Shown here in pieces: positions 12,055-24,057 of a stretch of DNA of 64,000 nt. Source of the stretch: Blumeriella jaapii (Eukaryota; Ascomycota; Leotiomycetes; Helotiales; Drepanopezizaceae); the NCBI GenBank assembly GCA_009599575.1, contig VWND01000076.1, positions 1,116,001 to 1,180,000 on the forward strand, given 5' to 3'. How positions within the stretch are numbered: the first letter of the stretch is position 1; every line of letters begins with the position of its first letter. Position numbers and translations under genes: made by a program. The notes beneath the pieces were generated by a model. That model worked only from the letters and a program-made list of their open reading frames with translations, ran no database searches and was not told where the DNA came from.

Positions 12055-12902
12055 TTAATCTTTCTTGAGCGGCTTGTAAATCTCCTCGATCCCATTCTTC
12101 GTGACAATCAGCATCTGCAGCCCATCACCAACTTCAATGTGCCTCTCCACCGCGCTGTCGAAGGCATCCTTCACTAGATCCTCGACCTCACTTCTCGGCA
12201 ACGGTAGCTTCTCTCTCTCCTGCAAAGCGTGTCCTACTCCACTCCCCGGGATGTACTGGTTCTTGAAGTTGACCTGATTATCCAGGAATGGCATGATCAA
12301 GCTGGCCGCCGCGCCCGCTGCCCTACATTGCTCACGCTCGTAACTGCCAACCGGATCGTAAGAGTAGACCGCACCCTTGCCTTCCTCGTCCAACCCGCCC
12401 AGGATCGCCGTTACATAGTAGGGGAAGAAACGCTTTCCGTAAAGGATAGTAGATAGTCGTTGCGCGCAGGCCTTGACGCTCATCGGCTTGCCGTGTTGGT
12501 ATCTGTACATCTTCACAATCGCATCCAGGCGTTCCTTCAGGGCTTCTCCATCTGCGGCAAACCCAACAACAGACAGAACCAGTGTAGCGTCGTCCTGAGA
12601 AGAAGTTGTCCCGCCGATCTTGAAGATCTTGGGTGCGTAGCGAGTGTTGATGTTGTAGCCAGACGTCGATCGGGTATCGCCTGCCATTATCGTGAAGTCG
12701 GCGCCAGAAATTGCGAGGGTAGATCCGCCATTGTCTGTGTAGCTTGATGTAGTGTTAGTTGTAAGTTCAACGTGCACGAGAGGGCTAGATCTTACGGGTA
12801 GAAGCCGTGTTGCTTGTTACCGCCAGAGGCCGTTGATGGAGCTTGGTTGAACGAGTAGTTTGGGCCGTTCATCAGCGGGTTTTGACTGAACATTGCGGAC
12901 AT
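12055..12902 (-). CDS. PRE7: 20S proteasome subunit beta-6 (Pre7/PSMB1 type)
   Basis: A structural, non-proteolytic beta subunit of the 20S core. Exons are 12902..12796 and 12742..12055, giving 264 aa. The acceptor at 12743 was chosen because it yields FYPYTDNGGSTLAISG, matching the conserved YxDNGG start of the mature subunit; the nearby CAG acceptor breaks the frame. Conserved blocks follow in order: GDTRSTSGYNINTRY, GFAADGEAL, LYGKRFFPYYV, GGLDEEGKGAVYSYDPVGSY, and AAGAAASLIMPFLDNQVNFK. It closes with VGDGLQMLIVTKNG. The N-terminal ~40 residues form a propeptide-like extension. The gene is divergent from STT4, with 250 bases between the start codons. Confidence 0.96.
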
Positions 12903-13152
12903 CTTGACCTCGATTTCTGGGTCCTGGAAGCGGAGAAGAGAGGCTCGTGGGGTGTGGATTGTTCTTGTGAAGCTGTGAGAGTGTATGAACCTGGGAGCTT
13001 TGACGAACACGCGTGGCTGTAGCCTCAGCCCTACTAGCGCGTGAGATGTCGACAGGGGTAGCTCTCCGTGTGTGTAGGTACTGCACAGTACCAACAAGAC
13101 TCGTGAAGTTGGACGGAAGCAGCGCAAGAACGCTGAACAGTGACGCTTCGCT

Positions 13153-16100
13153 ATGGAAAGGTGTGCAGTCTTCCAAAGAGAAAATTGCAGTCTGCTAACA
13201 GCTCTACAGTGCTTCACGGAACATTCGCCAAAAGGCTCTACAGAAAATTGCTGCATTGTCCGCGGCCTCATCTACCACCACCACCTTCGATGATTCGGAT
13301 CTCGAGCGGCTCTGCCGAAGCTGTCCTGACAAGAATAACGTCAAACCCAATGGAAATGGAGGACCTCCATCGCTGGCAGGCTCGCCTATGGTACTACCCA
13401 GTTGGATGGAGATGGAGAGGGCAGAGCTGATTGGGACATAGAACCTACGGGAATTCGAAATACTTCTGGCTCTTTGCAAAGCTGCGCCGCTATTGCAAGC
13501 ACCTCAGAGCGCAGAGAGACTGGCGGAACAGCTTTCACCCTATATTCTAGAGGCCCATACCCAAACATTCGTGCCTTCCCCTCTCCGCGAAATCGAGCCT
13601 TCACCATCAGAAGCGTTGAGTTACAACCTCGCTACGGCCTTTCTCTCGTTAGGGATCAATCACGATTTTCTGAGACAAGTGGTTGCTAAGAATCTATGGA
13701 GCTATCTTCGAAATTGCCTGACTGCTGCTGAGGTAGCCTCGTCTCTCCATGTAGCAGGGACGAAAGAAGGCAGCAACCCCGAGGTTGAGGATGCTATTAA
13801 TGTTGCAAGCCTCACTTTGTCTATCCTTGGATTTCTGGATGCAGCTGCAACATACGCAAATTTTTGGAGTCCAGCTGAAAGGCTTGCCCTCGTTGAGCGT
13901 ACGCAGAGAGTTCTGTCCGAGGGATTTCTGGTGGCTGTGGAGACTGCGTTTTCTACAATTCGGAACTCCAGCTCCCAACATGTTGATGTGAAAGAATGGA
14001 AACGTTACGCTCGCCATTACGCTGCTGTTGGGCGGCCTCTGGGGGCCATGCTTCTCCAAAGAAGCTTCATGTGGCTCTTAGTTGCGGGAACATCGCTTCT
14101 GGTGGCTGATATTGACGTTCTCAGGGGTACAGATGTTCTGGACCTACTGATGTCCGGGAATGCTGTTTTGCGATCGAGTCCTTCTGAAGGCAGTGAACCG
14201 GATTTTGCAACTATTGAAACGATGGCTGATATTGCTGCCGATGAGATGAGTCTTCTTGAAGACGGCGCCGACTACCTTCGAATTGGATCGGCGTGGCAAA
14301 AGCGGCTGGCTTTTTCTGTCAAGGCAGGGGCCATAACGAGTTACCTCAACTGTGCCTTGCTTAATGAAGATGCAGCGGACACCGAGATTCTAATGACCTG
14401 GCTCGAGGATACCCTCGCCGATTCGGTACAGATGGCCGATGAGACGCTCGCTAGTGTGGTTCTTCGAGCCATGGCCTTGATATCTAAACTATCCCCTGAC
14501 TCTGCTGCAAATGTGAGTCGACTGCTGCCACGATTCATCGTCCAAGGTGGTGCTCGAGGACAGACCATCACTGTTGCGTCAACTTGCCTCGCATATGTCT
14601 TGCAGAGTCTTTCCCAGGATGCTGTCATCACCACTCTTTACTCTCTTGGAAATGTCCTCAGTTCCGGAGCGAAAACAGAGAGAGCTCTTGGCGGTGGAGT
14701 CATGGGTGATTTGAACATGGAATCAAGCATAAACTCAACCTTTTACAACGGAAAGCATTCCACCGGTAGTTCGATATCCCTGGTCCTTGGTGGAGACGAA
14801 GATACTTCAGGAGTGTATGCCAATGTGGTACAAGCAATCTGTGGTGTTGCTGGCCGCTGCAACGACTCAAAGATTACAGCCCTAGCCCAGTCTATGCTTC
14901 TACAGAAGATTGACAAAATCAGTAGATTTGTCGATGCGACCATAATCACGGAAACGACAACCTTGGCTCTGAAGGGAGGTCAGCTAGAGTTCCGATCTAT
15001 GCTCAAGCTGTACTCCAGGATCAGTCACGAAGCCATCATGTCAAACAATGATGCCATTATAAGTGCCGTGAGTCAGGAAAATTCCCGTCTTATTCCCGAG
15101 CTAATAGTCCAGGTTACGAGAGGACGGAATTATCTCTCAGCAAATCTCAAAAAGGAATCGCCACTTTACGACATCTATCTCGAACATCTACTTGAGTCCA
15201 TCATCAGCCTGGGAGATGTACATCAAGCTCAAAACTCCCGAGAAGCCGACGTTGAAGTTGCTGCAAACGAGATTGGCCCTTTGCTACAGCCTCTTGCAGT
15301 ACTGATGTCAAGTAATGACTTGGCAACTGACGAGACTCTGAGTGAGGAGACGTTATCAATGATTCGTGACGCCTGGTTCAACATCGTTGTTCACGGTTTC
15401 AGTATCACCACTGAACGGGGCAAGAAGTATTTGAACGAATTGAGGCTTATTGCAATCCACACCCAGCCTCTTGTGGCCGAGCAGAGGGGCGATCAAATTG
15501 AAAGTGACATTGAGTTGAATACCATTCTTCGCCGCGGTATGAGCTCGGAGCATGAAACGACACAAAAGAAACGTCTCACCGGCCTTCTTCCTTCAAAGGC
15601 CTCGGATATTAGGGGGCTGAGCTACCGAAAAGTCATATTTCTCCAAGCTGCGTACCTAGTCGAGACATTACGAGCCGATTCCGGAGATTGCACCAAAGCT
15701 TTGATATACTTCCTAGAGCCTAGTATGAGGAAGGGAGAGATGAGTAGTACCATGGAGTCCATCATGCATGCTGTCATGGATACCTACTTGCAAAAATCTT
15801 TGAATGGGCGCAATCCGACTTTCTCGGCTCCTTATGTTGCGAAGCAACTAGCGTCATTATTTAGTGGCTGTTGCTACCGCATCGAGAGAGTCCAAGACGC
15901 TGCAATGAGTTGCGCTGATAGAATCATCCGAGACGTACCTTCCGCCCTCTGCCACAAATCATCGTTATTCGCGCTTCTTGAACTCCTCTCTCTCATGTGG
16001 ACCAGCTGCTTAGAGGCTGAGACAGACGAGTATGAGTGGAGATCTTCTTTCACTTCCACGCGAGGAAAAGTCACCATACAACTGTCTGATGATTTTGACC

Positions 16101-19100
16101 TTCGCCGCCGGACTTTGAACAGCCTCTATAAGCGGGCAAGAATATGGGTTATGTCGGTTATAAATATAGCTCCTCAGGATGTCAAAGGTCTCCTTCAGAC
16201 ATATCTCTCGGAGTACGATGACGAGGGAGCATATGGACATGTTTCTCTAGGCAGGTCTTTCGCAACAGAAATGGGGTCGCTCATCCCGGGAACAGACCAA
16301 CGTCTTGGGGCAATAGATCGTCACGGAGACTGCAATATAAACACAGCGTCCGACTTTATTGCCCAATACACCACTCGTCAAGAATATCGGTACGCGGAAG
16401 CTCTTCCAGATCATGACGCCGAGTGGCTGAATTTCATGCACATCGACAAGCGACGCGACTCGATCACTTCGAAAGCGAACAAGGATTTCGAAGATGCTAG
16501 TGCAGTACTCGCGCATCTGGAAGCCCGTACTCTGCAACACAAATACATTCCTATCGGCGAGCTTCGTGATGTTCTGAGAAGAGCCGCCGCATTGCTATGC
16601 AGAACCAAAAAGGATGAGTGCACCATTGTGCATCATCTCGTGGGTATACCGTTTGCCATCTTCACCAAGCAGTCCATAAAGCTAGGCATATCTCTTTGGC
16701 TAGGTGTAATCAACGAGAACCCCCGAATGGAGCCTCGCATCCTCATGGAAATCGCTCAGCAATGGGAAGCTACTGTACACAAACGTCTGGGTATCTTCAA
16801 CTCTGCGTTCCTGTAAGTGTTCTGTAGAATCAATACGAGTCACTACTAATCTCCCAAAGTCACCCAGATCCATTTTACATCAGAGAAGAATTTGCGCCCA
16901 GTGACAGACCCGCGTTGTTGAAAAGGCAACAGGTTGCACACAACTTGCTTGCACCTCACATGCGTCTCCTTCAGTTTTTGGGGAGCCATTTCAACGCAAC
17001 CCGGTTAGGTAGTCCTAACATCGAGAAAATATTCGTAAGACTTCTGGGCACGACCCTTAATGGGCTGAAGCACGCTACTGGCCACCCTCTCGCTCGGGAG
17101 ATCAGACTTCAAATTATCTTATTTGCCCTGAAGGTTTTGAGACATAGTACCGCCCTCGAGCTCAGTTCGAGATGCTTGCTGAAGGACTCGATTCTATCAG
17201 CTGCCCTGACTTGGTTCACGTTCCCACCCTGCTGGTCATTTGGCGGCAATAGACTACAGCTGAAAGCTGAGGCACGTCTGTTAGTGGATGTGTCCACGGC
17301 GCTGAAGAATGTTCAGGTACTTGGTGACAAGTCATCGCCTCTGTCGAAGTCACTCCAATCTAAGGAGGGTCTACTCCAAGTTTTGATCGAGAGCGAACTT
17401 CTGAGACTGACTGTTTGGCTGCATCCATTGAATGAAGCAAGGGAGGCGAAATCGTCGATTCATGACTCGAAGAGTCCCACAGAAGCAGTTTTGGTTGGAC
17501 TTGTGAGGACAGCATGGGCTGAAAGTCCGTCACTGGCGATTCACCTACTTTCCAGATTCTCTTCGCCCCGACTTCACAAAGAGGTTAGATGGCTCCTGCT
17601 CAACTTTCCTGATAAAGCAGTTTCGGAACCAGAGGCAGTACAAGTTTTGTTAGGGCCAGCATTGCCAAGTGACGTTTCCTTTCAGCTCAAGGTATAACAA
17701 CTCACTCTGTATCTCACTCATATGGCGGTTTGCTAAATTGACTAGCATCTTCTATACTGGTCATCGGTCAACCCAGTCAGCGCAGTCACCTACTTCTTGC
17801 CTGTATACCGGAACCATCCATTCATACTTCAGTATGCGATGCGAGCTTTGGAGAGTCACTCGGTAGATGTAACTTTCTTCTACGTACCTCAAATTGTCCA
17901 GGCTTTGCGCTACGATGGCTTAGGCTACGTGGAGAGATACATAATCGAGACTGCAAAGTTCTCTCAACTCTTTGCCCATCAGATTATCTGGAATATGAAG
18001 GCAAATGCGTACAAGGATGAGGACTCCCAAGTTGTAAGTATAAAAACTTATTTGAAGTGAGCTTTTGTTAACTTTGAAACAGCCTGATGTGGTGAAGCCC
18101 ACCCTTGACAAGGTCATGGAACGCATGATAAGCGGATTCTCTGGAACTGACAAAGCATTTTACGAGCGGGAATTCTCGTTCTTCGACGAAGTCACGAGCA
18201 TCTCTGGAAAACTCAAGCCCTTCATTAAGGCACCAAAGCCAGAGAAGAAGCAGAAGATCGAGGAAGAGCTTCGAAAGATCAAGGTCGAGGTCGGAGTGTA
18301 CCTACCGAGTAACCCCGAAGGTGTTGTGATCGGTATTGACCGGAAGTCTGGCAAGCCACTTCAAAGTCATGCCAAGGCTCCCTATATGGCAACATTCCGG
18401 ATTAAGAAAAACAGGGGAGATATGGAGGATACCGATGATATGTTGGAAGAGACTAACAAGACGGAAATCGTGCCTCGCGAAAACACTATCGAGGTCTGGC
18501 AGTCTGCGATCTTCAAGGTCGGAGACGATTGTCGTCAAGATGTTTTGGCCCTTCAGATGATTGCAACCTTTCGAGGTATCTTCCACAATGTTGGACTAGA
18601 TGTCTACGTATTCCCGTACCGAGTCACTGCGACTGCTCCGGGCTGCGGTGTGATCGATGTCTTACCAAATTCCATTTCACGTGACATGGTTGGACGAGAA
18701 GCCGTCAATGGGCTTTACGACTACTTTGTTTCGAAGTACGGTAATGAAGACTCGCTACGCTTCCAACAAGCAAGAAGCAACTTCGTCAAGAGTATGGCTG
18801 CTTACTCACTGATCTCATTTCTTCTTCAATTCAAGGATCGCCATAATGGAAACATCATGATTGACGACGAAGGACACATTCTTCACATTGACTTTGGTTT
18901 TTGCTTCGATATTGCACCCGGCGGCGTCAAATTTGAGAGAGCACCATTCAAGCTTACCTCTGAGATGATGGCTGTGATGGGTGGGCGTACGGATCACCAG
19001 GCCTTCACATGGTTTGAGGAGCTTACCATTAAGGCTTTCTTGGCTTCTCGACCATATGCCGAAAAGCTGTCTCAGCTTGTCCTTCTCATGATGGACTCCG

Positions 19101-19338
19101 GGTTACCATGCTTTAAGCCAGAGACGATTCAAAATTTCAAGGACAGATTTGTGTTGGAGAAGGGAGAAGGGCGAAAGGGAGGCTGCTGATTTCATGAAAG
19201 GTCTGATTAAGAAGAGCTATTCTAGTTACTCGACTGGAGGCAAGTCAACCTGTCCAACACCGCAAGCCATCTTTGCTAACATGTTTAAATCTAGTCTACG
19301 ATCAGTTCCAGCTTATGACCAATGGTATCCCGTACTAG
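13153..19338 (+). CDS. STT4: Phosphatidylinositol 4-kinase STT4 (PI4K-alpha), with a frame-breaking 7-bp duplication near the 3' end
   Basis: Makes PI4P from phosphatidylinositol at the plasma membrane, feeding PI(4,5)P2, cell-wall and actin signalling (family knowledge). Exons are 13153..13160, 13210..13390, 13442..16812, 16860..17691, 17746..18033, 18083..19239 and 19295..19338. The first exon is only 8 nt; it gives MESASRNIRQKALQKIAAL, the family's N-terminal start. About 1,500 residues of helical solenoid precede the PIK region and kinase domain. Catalytic DRHNGN is near 18835 and HIDFGF near 18886. The last intron has a GC donor (GCAAGT). At 19156-19169 a 7-base unit is repeated and shifts the frame, giving an early stop at 19189. 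Beyond it, the conserved C-terminus is intact in the other frame and ends QFQLMTNGIPY. Without the extra 7 bases the protein would be 1,957 aa, close to yeast Stt4 (1,900). Confidence 0.95.
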
Positions 19339-19651
19339 TAAATTTTAAGGAATCAATAGATTGTCGTAAAGTAATCGCGAACAGAAATTGCCTCCTCCAA
19401 CCTGAATGTTGTCCCATTTTCAATCATCTCGAGACATAAAATCTTGGCTCTTGTTTTGGCGTGCTTTTTAGACTGAATAGTTAGCTCCCGAGTCCCGAGC
19501 TACTGTCAACACTAAGAGAGCAAGATCACGTAAACAATCGTAACCAAGCTCCGTGGAGTCGCGGACATTCACAGAGAGGCATTCCATTTAGCAAACTTCT
19601 CTGTAACCTCCGACACTTTGAAAACCGAACTTGCAATCACACATCTTCAAA

Positions 19652-20713
19652 ATGGCAGCATCTTTCGCACTCGACACTCGAGCAGCGACTGGTTTCCAGA
19701 ATGCCTCCGCATATGACCAAAACCGGCCCTCTTATCCACCCGAGTCGGTTAACAGGCTCCTTACACACCTCGGAGTCGCTGGTCAAGAAGATGCGAGGGT
19801 TATCGACCTGGCATGCGGAACAGGGAAATTTACTGAGGTGCTAGCCGCTCGGGAGGAGAAATTCGAGATCATGGCTGTTGAGCCTCATGAGGGTATGAGA
19901 AATGTTCTAGTTATGAAAGAGCTCGGGGATAGAGTCCAAGTTGCGGATGGAAATGCAGGAAATATGCCTGTTGAGGAAGGGTGGGGAGATGCATTAGTTG
20001 CAGCGCAGGTAATTTCTCCCTTTGTGTGATTTTGAGGAGATCTATTGACCATGTCATAACCAGGCCTTTCACTGGTTTGCTACCGAGCATTCTTTGAAGG
20101 AGATCCATCGAGTCTTGAGACCGGGCGCTAAGTTTGGGTTGATCTGGAACATCGAGGACTGTGAGCTTACACCCGAGAAGAGGTTCCAGGACAGAAGCTG
20201 ACTTTCCAGACAATGCCCCAAATGATTGGGATGCTACTACTAAGTGGGAGCAGAAGATGAAGGATATCATTGCGCAACTAGGCGATGGGCATGCGAGATT
20301 TAGAGATATGGAGTGGAAGCAAGTGTTTGAGCAACAGTCTGAGTCTACGCCTTTGCAGACATTGAAGGACACCTTTACCCACAGCTTTCCGTCCTTTTCG
20401 TTGCCGCTAGGAGAGGAATCTATCAAATGTAAGTTGCCTTTCCAAAATATCTCCTCAATTTCGTAGTTATATCTTGCGTCGCATCTTAATCGAAATTTGC
20501 AACTGACTTCGAACAGGGAAAGTCTGGCTCAGTGCCGAAGCCATATGGGCTAGATTCAGCACCCTCTCTCAAATTGCCAACTTGACTCAAGAGAGAAGAG
20601 AAGAGTACCGGCGAGAAGTTTTGGATGCTTTGAGGGGACACGGCGAGACGAACGAGCATGGGCAAATAGCACTGCATGGCACTACTTTTCTTGCATGGAC
20701 GTCTCGAGTATGA
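19652..20713 (+). CDS. Class I SAM-dependent methyltransferase (Crg1/Tmt1-like)
   Basis: Exons are 19652..20008, 20064..20160, 20210..20428 and 20517..20713, giving 289 aa. The N-terminus has the ASAYDQNRPSYPPESV block seen in yeast Crg1/Tmt1-like enzymes. SAM motif I is VIDLACGTGKF, followed by an acidic VEPHEG loop. Later blocks are AFHWFATEHSLKEIHRVLRPG and GLIWNIED. The C-terminal half is helical and ends HGTTFLAWTSRV. These features support a soluble small-molecule methyltransferase. The substrate (trans-aconitate, cantharidin-like compounds or others) cannot be read from sequence. It is convergent with LSM6. Confidence 0.88.
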
Positions 20714-20939
20714 AGTGGCGCAGATAGCCCATTTCCAAACATGCATAGACTTCCACGGTAGAAAAGCGATATCCTCTTGCTTCAAAGCTGGCCCTTCTTG
20801 CCATAGTGCTGCTGGTGCCATCCCTGGCATCATTTTTTGACAAATTTCCAACGCCTCCATGGCCAGATGACTCCTTGACTCCCGACCTGTGCTTTTCTCG
20901 AACCACATGTGTCTTGTCGGCCATTTAGGATTTCCTTTC

Positions 20940-21286
20940 TCAATCTGCAGAGATGTACATTACTACAGCGCACGTCATCAGCAGATTGCACTTCCATACG
21001 ACAGGAGAGCCTACCATTATTCCCGCGCACGAATGCATCCCCGTAACTTCTTTTCTTCACGCCATCAACATGTTCCTCGCATTTCTCTAGGGCAAGGTTC
21101 ATGTAACCATCGATACTCTGCAACTCTCCTAACACAGGCATTAGACATGGTACATTCAAAGGGGCTCCAGAACTAGCCTTTGTAGACAACCCCACTGTTC
21201 AGCTTGACCGTAACTGAGCTTCCAATGATTTCGCTGAGGAATCCAGAAGGATCCTTGCCTTCGCCTTGCACGATGCCATTCTCCAT
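20940..21286 (-). CDS. LSM6: U6 snRNA-associated Sm-like protein LSm6
   Basis: A subunit of the Lsm1-7 ring (cytoplasmic decapping) and the Lsm2-8 ring (U6 snRNA). Exons are 21286..21178, 21128..21015 and 20962..20940, giving 81 aa, normal for LSm6. Sm1 motif: FLSEIIGSSVTVKLNSGVVY then ELQSIDGYMNLAL. Sm2 motif: GDAFVRGNNVMYISAD, which is the family's C-terminal end. The last exon supplies only the final seven codons. The first intron must begin with GC (AAAG|GCTAGT), because the protein frame and conserved residues fix both edges. I start at MENGIVQG; a longer frame from 21421 adds 45 residues unlike the family. Confidence 0.93.
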
Positions 21287-21603
21287 CTTGGATTGTGGTT
21301 TCTCGCAGATTCGATGAGGCGGGGTTGTAGTTGGGACAGGACTGTCGGAGCCGTCGGCGAGACAATGATTGCAGTTGTTCGGCTTCGAACCAATTCTCCA
21401 AAGCTGCCGGTAGAGAGACACGAAGAGTTCTATGCGTTCCGACCTTTATTTCAACTGCAGGTTTCGAGTTTTGTTGCTTTCGAGGTTGAGCATCACTAGC
21501 GTCCTCGGAGCCTGATCACCGGCTTTCGCGTCGTACTCGTCCCACCATCACCCTCTCACGACACTCTCAAATCTTGCTCGACTGCCTCCAAATTACCAGC
21601 GCA

Positions 21604-23066
21604 ATGGATGACGACGACTTTGGCGATATGTCTGCCGAGGAGGTAGTACCAGCCAAGCCGGTGAAGAAATCACTTTTCAGCAAAAAAATCACAGTGAAAG
21701 CCGCTCCTGCGCGCGAGGATGACGAGGTCGAATTCTTCAGCCGCGCGAAGGACTTGTACCGTGTGACCGCCGCAGAGCAAAAGCGCAGGCAACAGAAGAA
21801 ACTGGTTAAGCGCGAGAGGAAGAGGTCGTCCGCGAGCGCAGAGGCTACGTTGAATTCGCCTGGGGAGAAGAGGAGGCGCGTGTCGTCGCAAGACAACACC
21901 GAGTCCTCGGACGAAAAATTCACAAAGGAGGATGTCAAGAAAAAGCCTGATTCGAAGTAAGTCTAACTTCTCTTGTGTGCTGGGGCTGCTTCTGATTGTA
22001 CTCCAGTAGACCTGTCAAAAACACAAATCAAGGCTCTCCGACTTCGCTCTCGGCCAGGTACAATAACGAGTTGCGCCAAACTCATGTTTCGGAGAAGGAA
22101 GTACCGGCGAAAGGCAAAGGATATCTTTCTCTGAGTGATAGTGGAAGTGAAAGTGACAAGGACTCTGCTAAATCCTCCTCAGCCGGACAACCGACTACAC
22201 ATCCGATAGACCAGGACGACGAGGACGATCCTACTTCCAGTGCCAGAACAGGTCCGGCTCCGCCTCTGATTGTCGAGGACGATGCTCTGGAGTCCGACGA
22301 GGAGTTTCCCGAGCTGGTGGCAGCAGCACGAGAACGGGCGAGGCTAGAGGCTTTAAAGAAAGCCAGGCAAACCACGTTTTCCAGAGGACAAAATCATGGC
22401 GGTGACTTTGATGATGTGTTCGATGGAGATGGCACAAATCAAGATGAGGATACGATCATTGATGTACTGATCACTTCAAAGATCGAAAACTCAACTCCAT
22501 TGAGGGTCAAGAGGAAGTTGTCGCAACAGCTGAAACTTGTGAAGTCTTCCTGGTGTGACCGACAGCGGTTTGATGGACAACCTATGACTCAAAAACTCCG
22601 GGACGAAATATTCCTGACTTGCAATGGAAACAAGGTGTTTGATTTCAACACATGCAGATCATTGATCGATGCAAAAGGTAAGGGATCATTAGATGGTTTA
22701 GACGAGGATGGAGACCACGGGATTATCCTTGAAGCTTGGACACCTGAAGTGTTCAGTATCTGGAAGCAACGACAAGAAGAAAAGTTACGAAAGGAGCGGA
22801 TCGAGGCTGGCGATGAAGAACCACCAGCAGAGGCGCCGGTCAAGAAGACCAAGCTTGTTATGAAGTCCAGAGACATGGAATACAAGCTTGTTGTGAAGCC
22901 GCATACAACCGTTCAGAAGATGATCCAAGCCTTTCGACGGGACAAGGGAGTTCCTGACCATCGGGGGCTGACACTTCGCCTGGACGGAGACGAGCTTACT
23001 CCGGAAACAACGGTTAAGGAGCTTGATCTAGAAGACATGGATAACATTGAGGTACACATTCATTGA
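21604..23066 (+). CDS. Rad60/Esc2/NIP45-like protein with SUMO-like domains
   Basis: Rad60/Esc2 proteins carry tandem SUMO-like domains and act with Smc5/6 and the SUMO pathway in DNA repair and silencing (family knowledge). Exons are 21604..21956 and 22007..23066, giving 470 aa. The N-terminal half is acidic and lysine-rich with many SD/SE pairs (DSGSESDKDS, DDEDD), suggesting SUMO-interacting motifs and phosphosites. A first beta-grasp-like domain starts around IIDVLITSKIENSTPLRVKRKLSQQ. The second is the C-terminal Rad60-SLD, from YKLVVKPHTTVQKMIQAF to the DNIEVHIH end, lacking a diglycine, as expected for a non-conjugated SUMO-like fold. It is divergent from LSM6, with 317 bases between the start codons. 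Confidence 0.85.
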
Positions 23067-24057
23067 TTTCTCTCGTCATGGGCTGGCGTTTCTGGGGGGG
23101 GGGGGGGGGGGCAGTTAAATGGTCAGATACCCGGTCTTACAATAATTTGACTCTAATGTTTACTCTGAGCAATGCCTATGGTGATGATGATTATGATCAT
23201 GATGACGATTGTGATTCTCGTATGGCGGATAGCAAGCCTGCAATGCAGTTCTAGTATCCTTTGAGACGTACGAAAACATGTTAAGTGAAGAAGCTATATG
23301 ATCGCCGCCGTTGCAGCTATTTATACATTTCAGTTGATGGCAAGCAAACAGGAGCCGTCGAGTCGCGTCTCTTAGCAAGGCATATATCTTAAATACGCTA
23401 TTTATCTCATTGAATCATCGGGGTAACGTATCTTCGGTTCATTTTCAGCTTTCATGTTGTTGAAGTCCTCTGCATCTTCTCAACGATTGTACATCTCGCA
23501 CAGTCTCTTTGAGAGTGCCGCCAGTTGACTAGTTCAGATTCGGCTCTTTGGCTCTAATCTCCGGGTCTATCTCTACAACCCTCTGCCGCAGGAGAGAGTC
23601 ATATGAAAACCTTTGCTCCCCTTGAGCATTGCCAACGTGGCTCAACAACTATCCTACGAATTCTCTACATAGGCTCTAAACTTCGCAAATTTATATGCTC
23701 ACCTAAGAACCCTCGATCTCAGAGATTTGCTGCAGTGTGATTTGACAGACTCAACATTGCAGTTGTAGAAGCAAGAGCCAGCGAAACATCAGCAAAGCAT
23801 GATTCTGAAAGATCTAGAGATCTGCACGGAGTACATCACAATGGGAGTCAACATACAGTAAGTGGTTCCTGCCAGGAAGCAGGTGGGCGGGATTCTCCCC
23901 AGACGTTAGAAAGGCCATGCCCGCTATGCGCAATTGACTTGGCATATCTACAAAACGCTATCACCCGAAATCACATCCTCTTCCTTCATACTATTAACTT
24001 TCTGGAGTCTGCGGAAAAGGATCCTCTTCATTCCCGTCATACCTATCCAAATTCACC
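23067..24057. other. Intergenic region with an 18-base G run
   Basis: No gene is seen. An unbroken run of 18 G lies at 23094-23111, only 28 bases after the stop of the SUMO-like-domain gene, so probably in its 3' UTR. A GAT-rich stretch follows at about 23180-23215. Confidence 0.5.

Noticed and set aside
21287..21421. Longer N-terminus for LSm6
   Set aside because: LSm6 proteins are about 80 aa; the extension resembles leader sequence.
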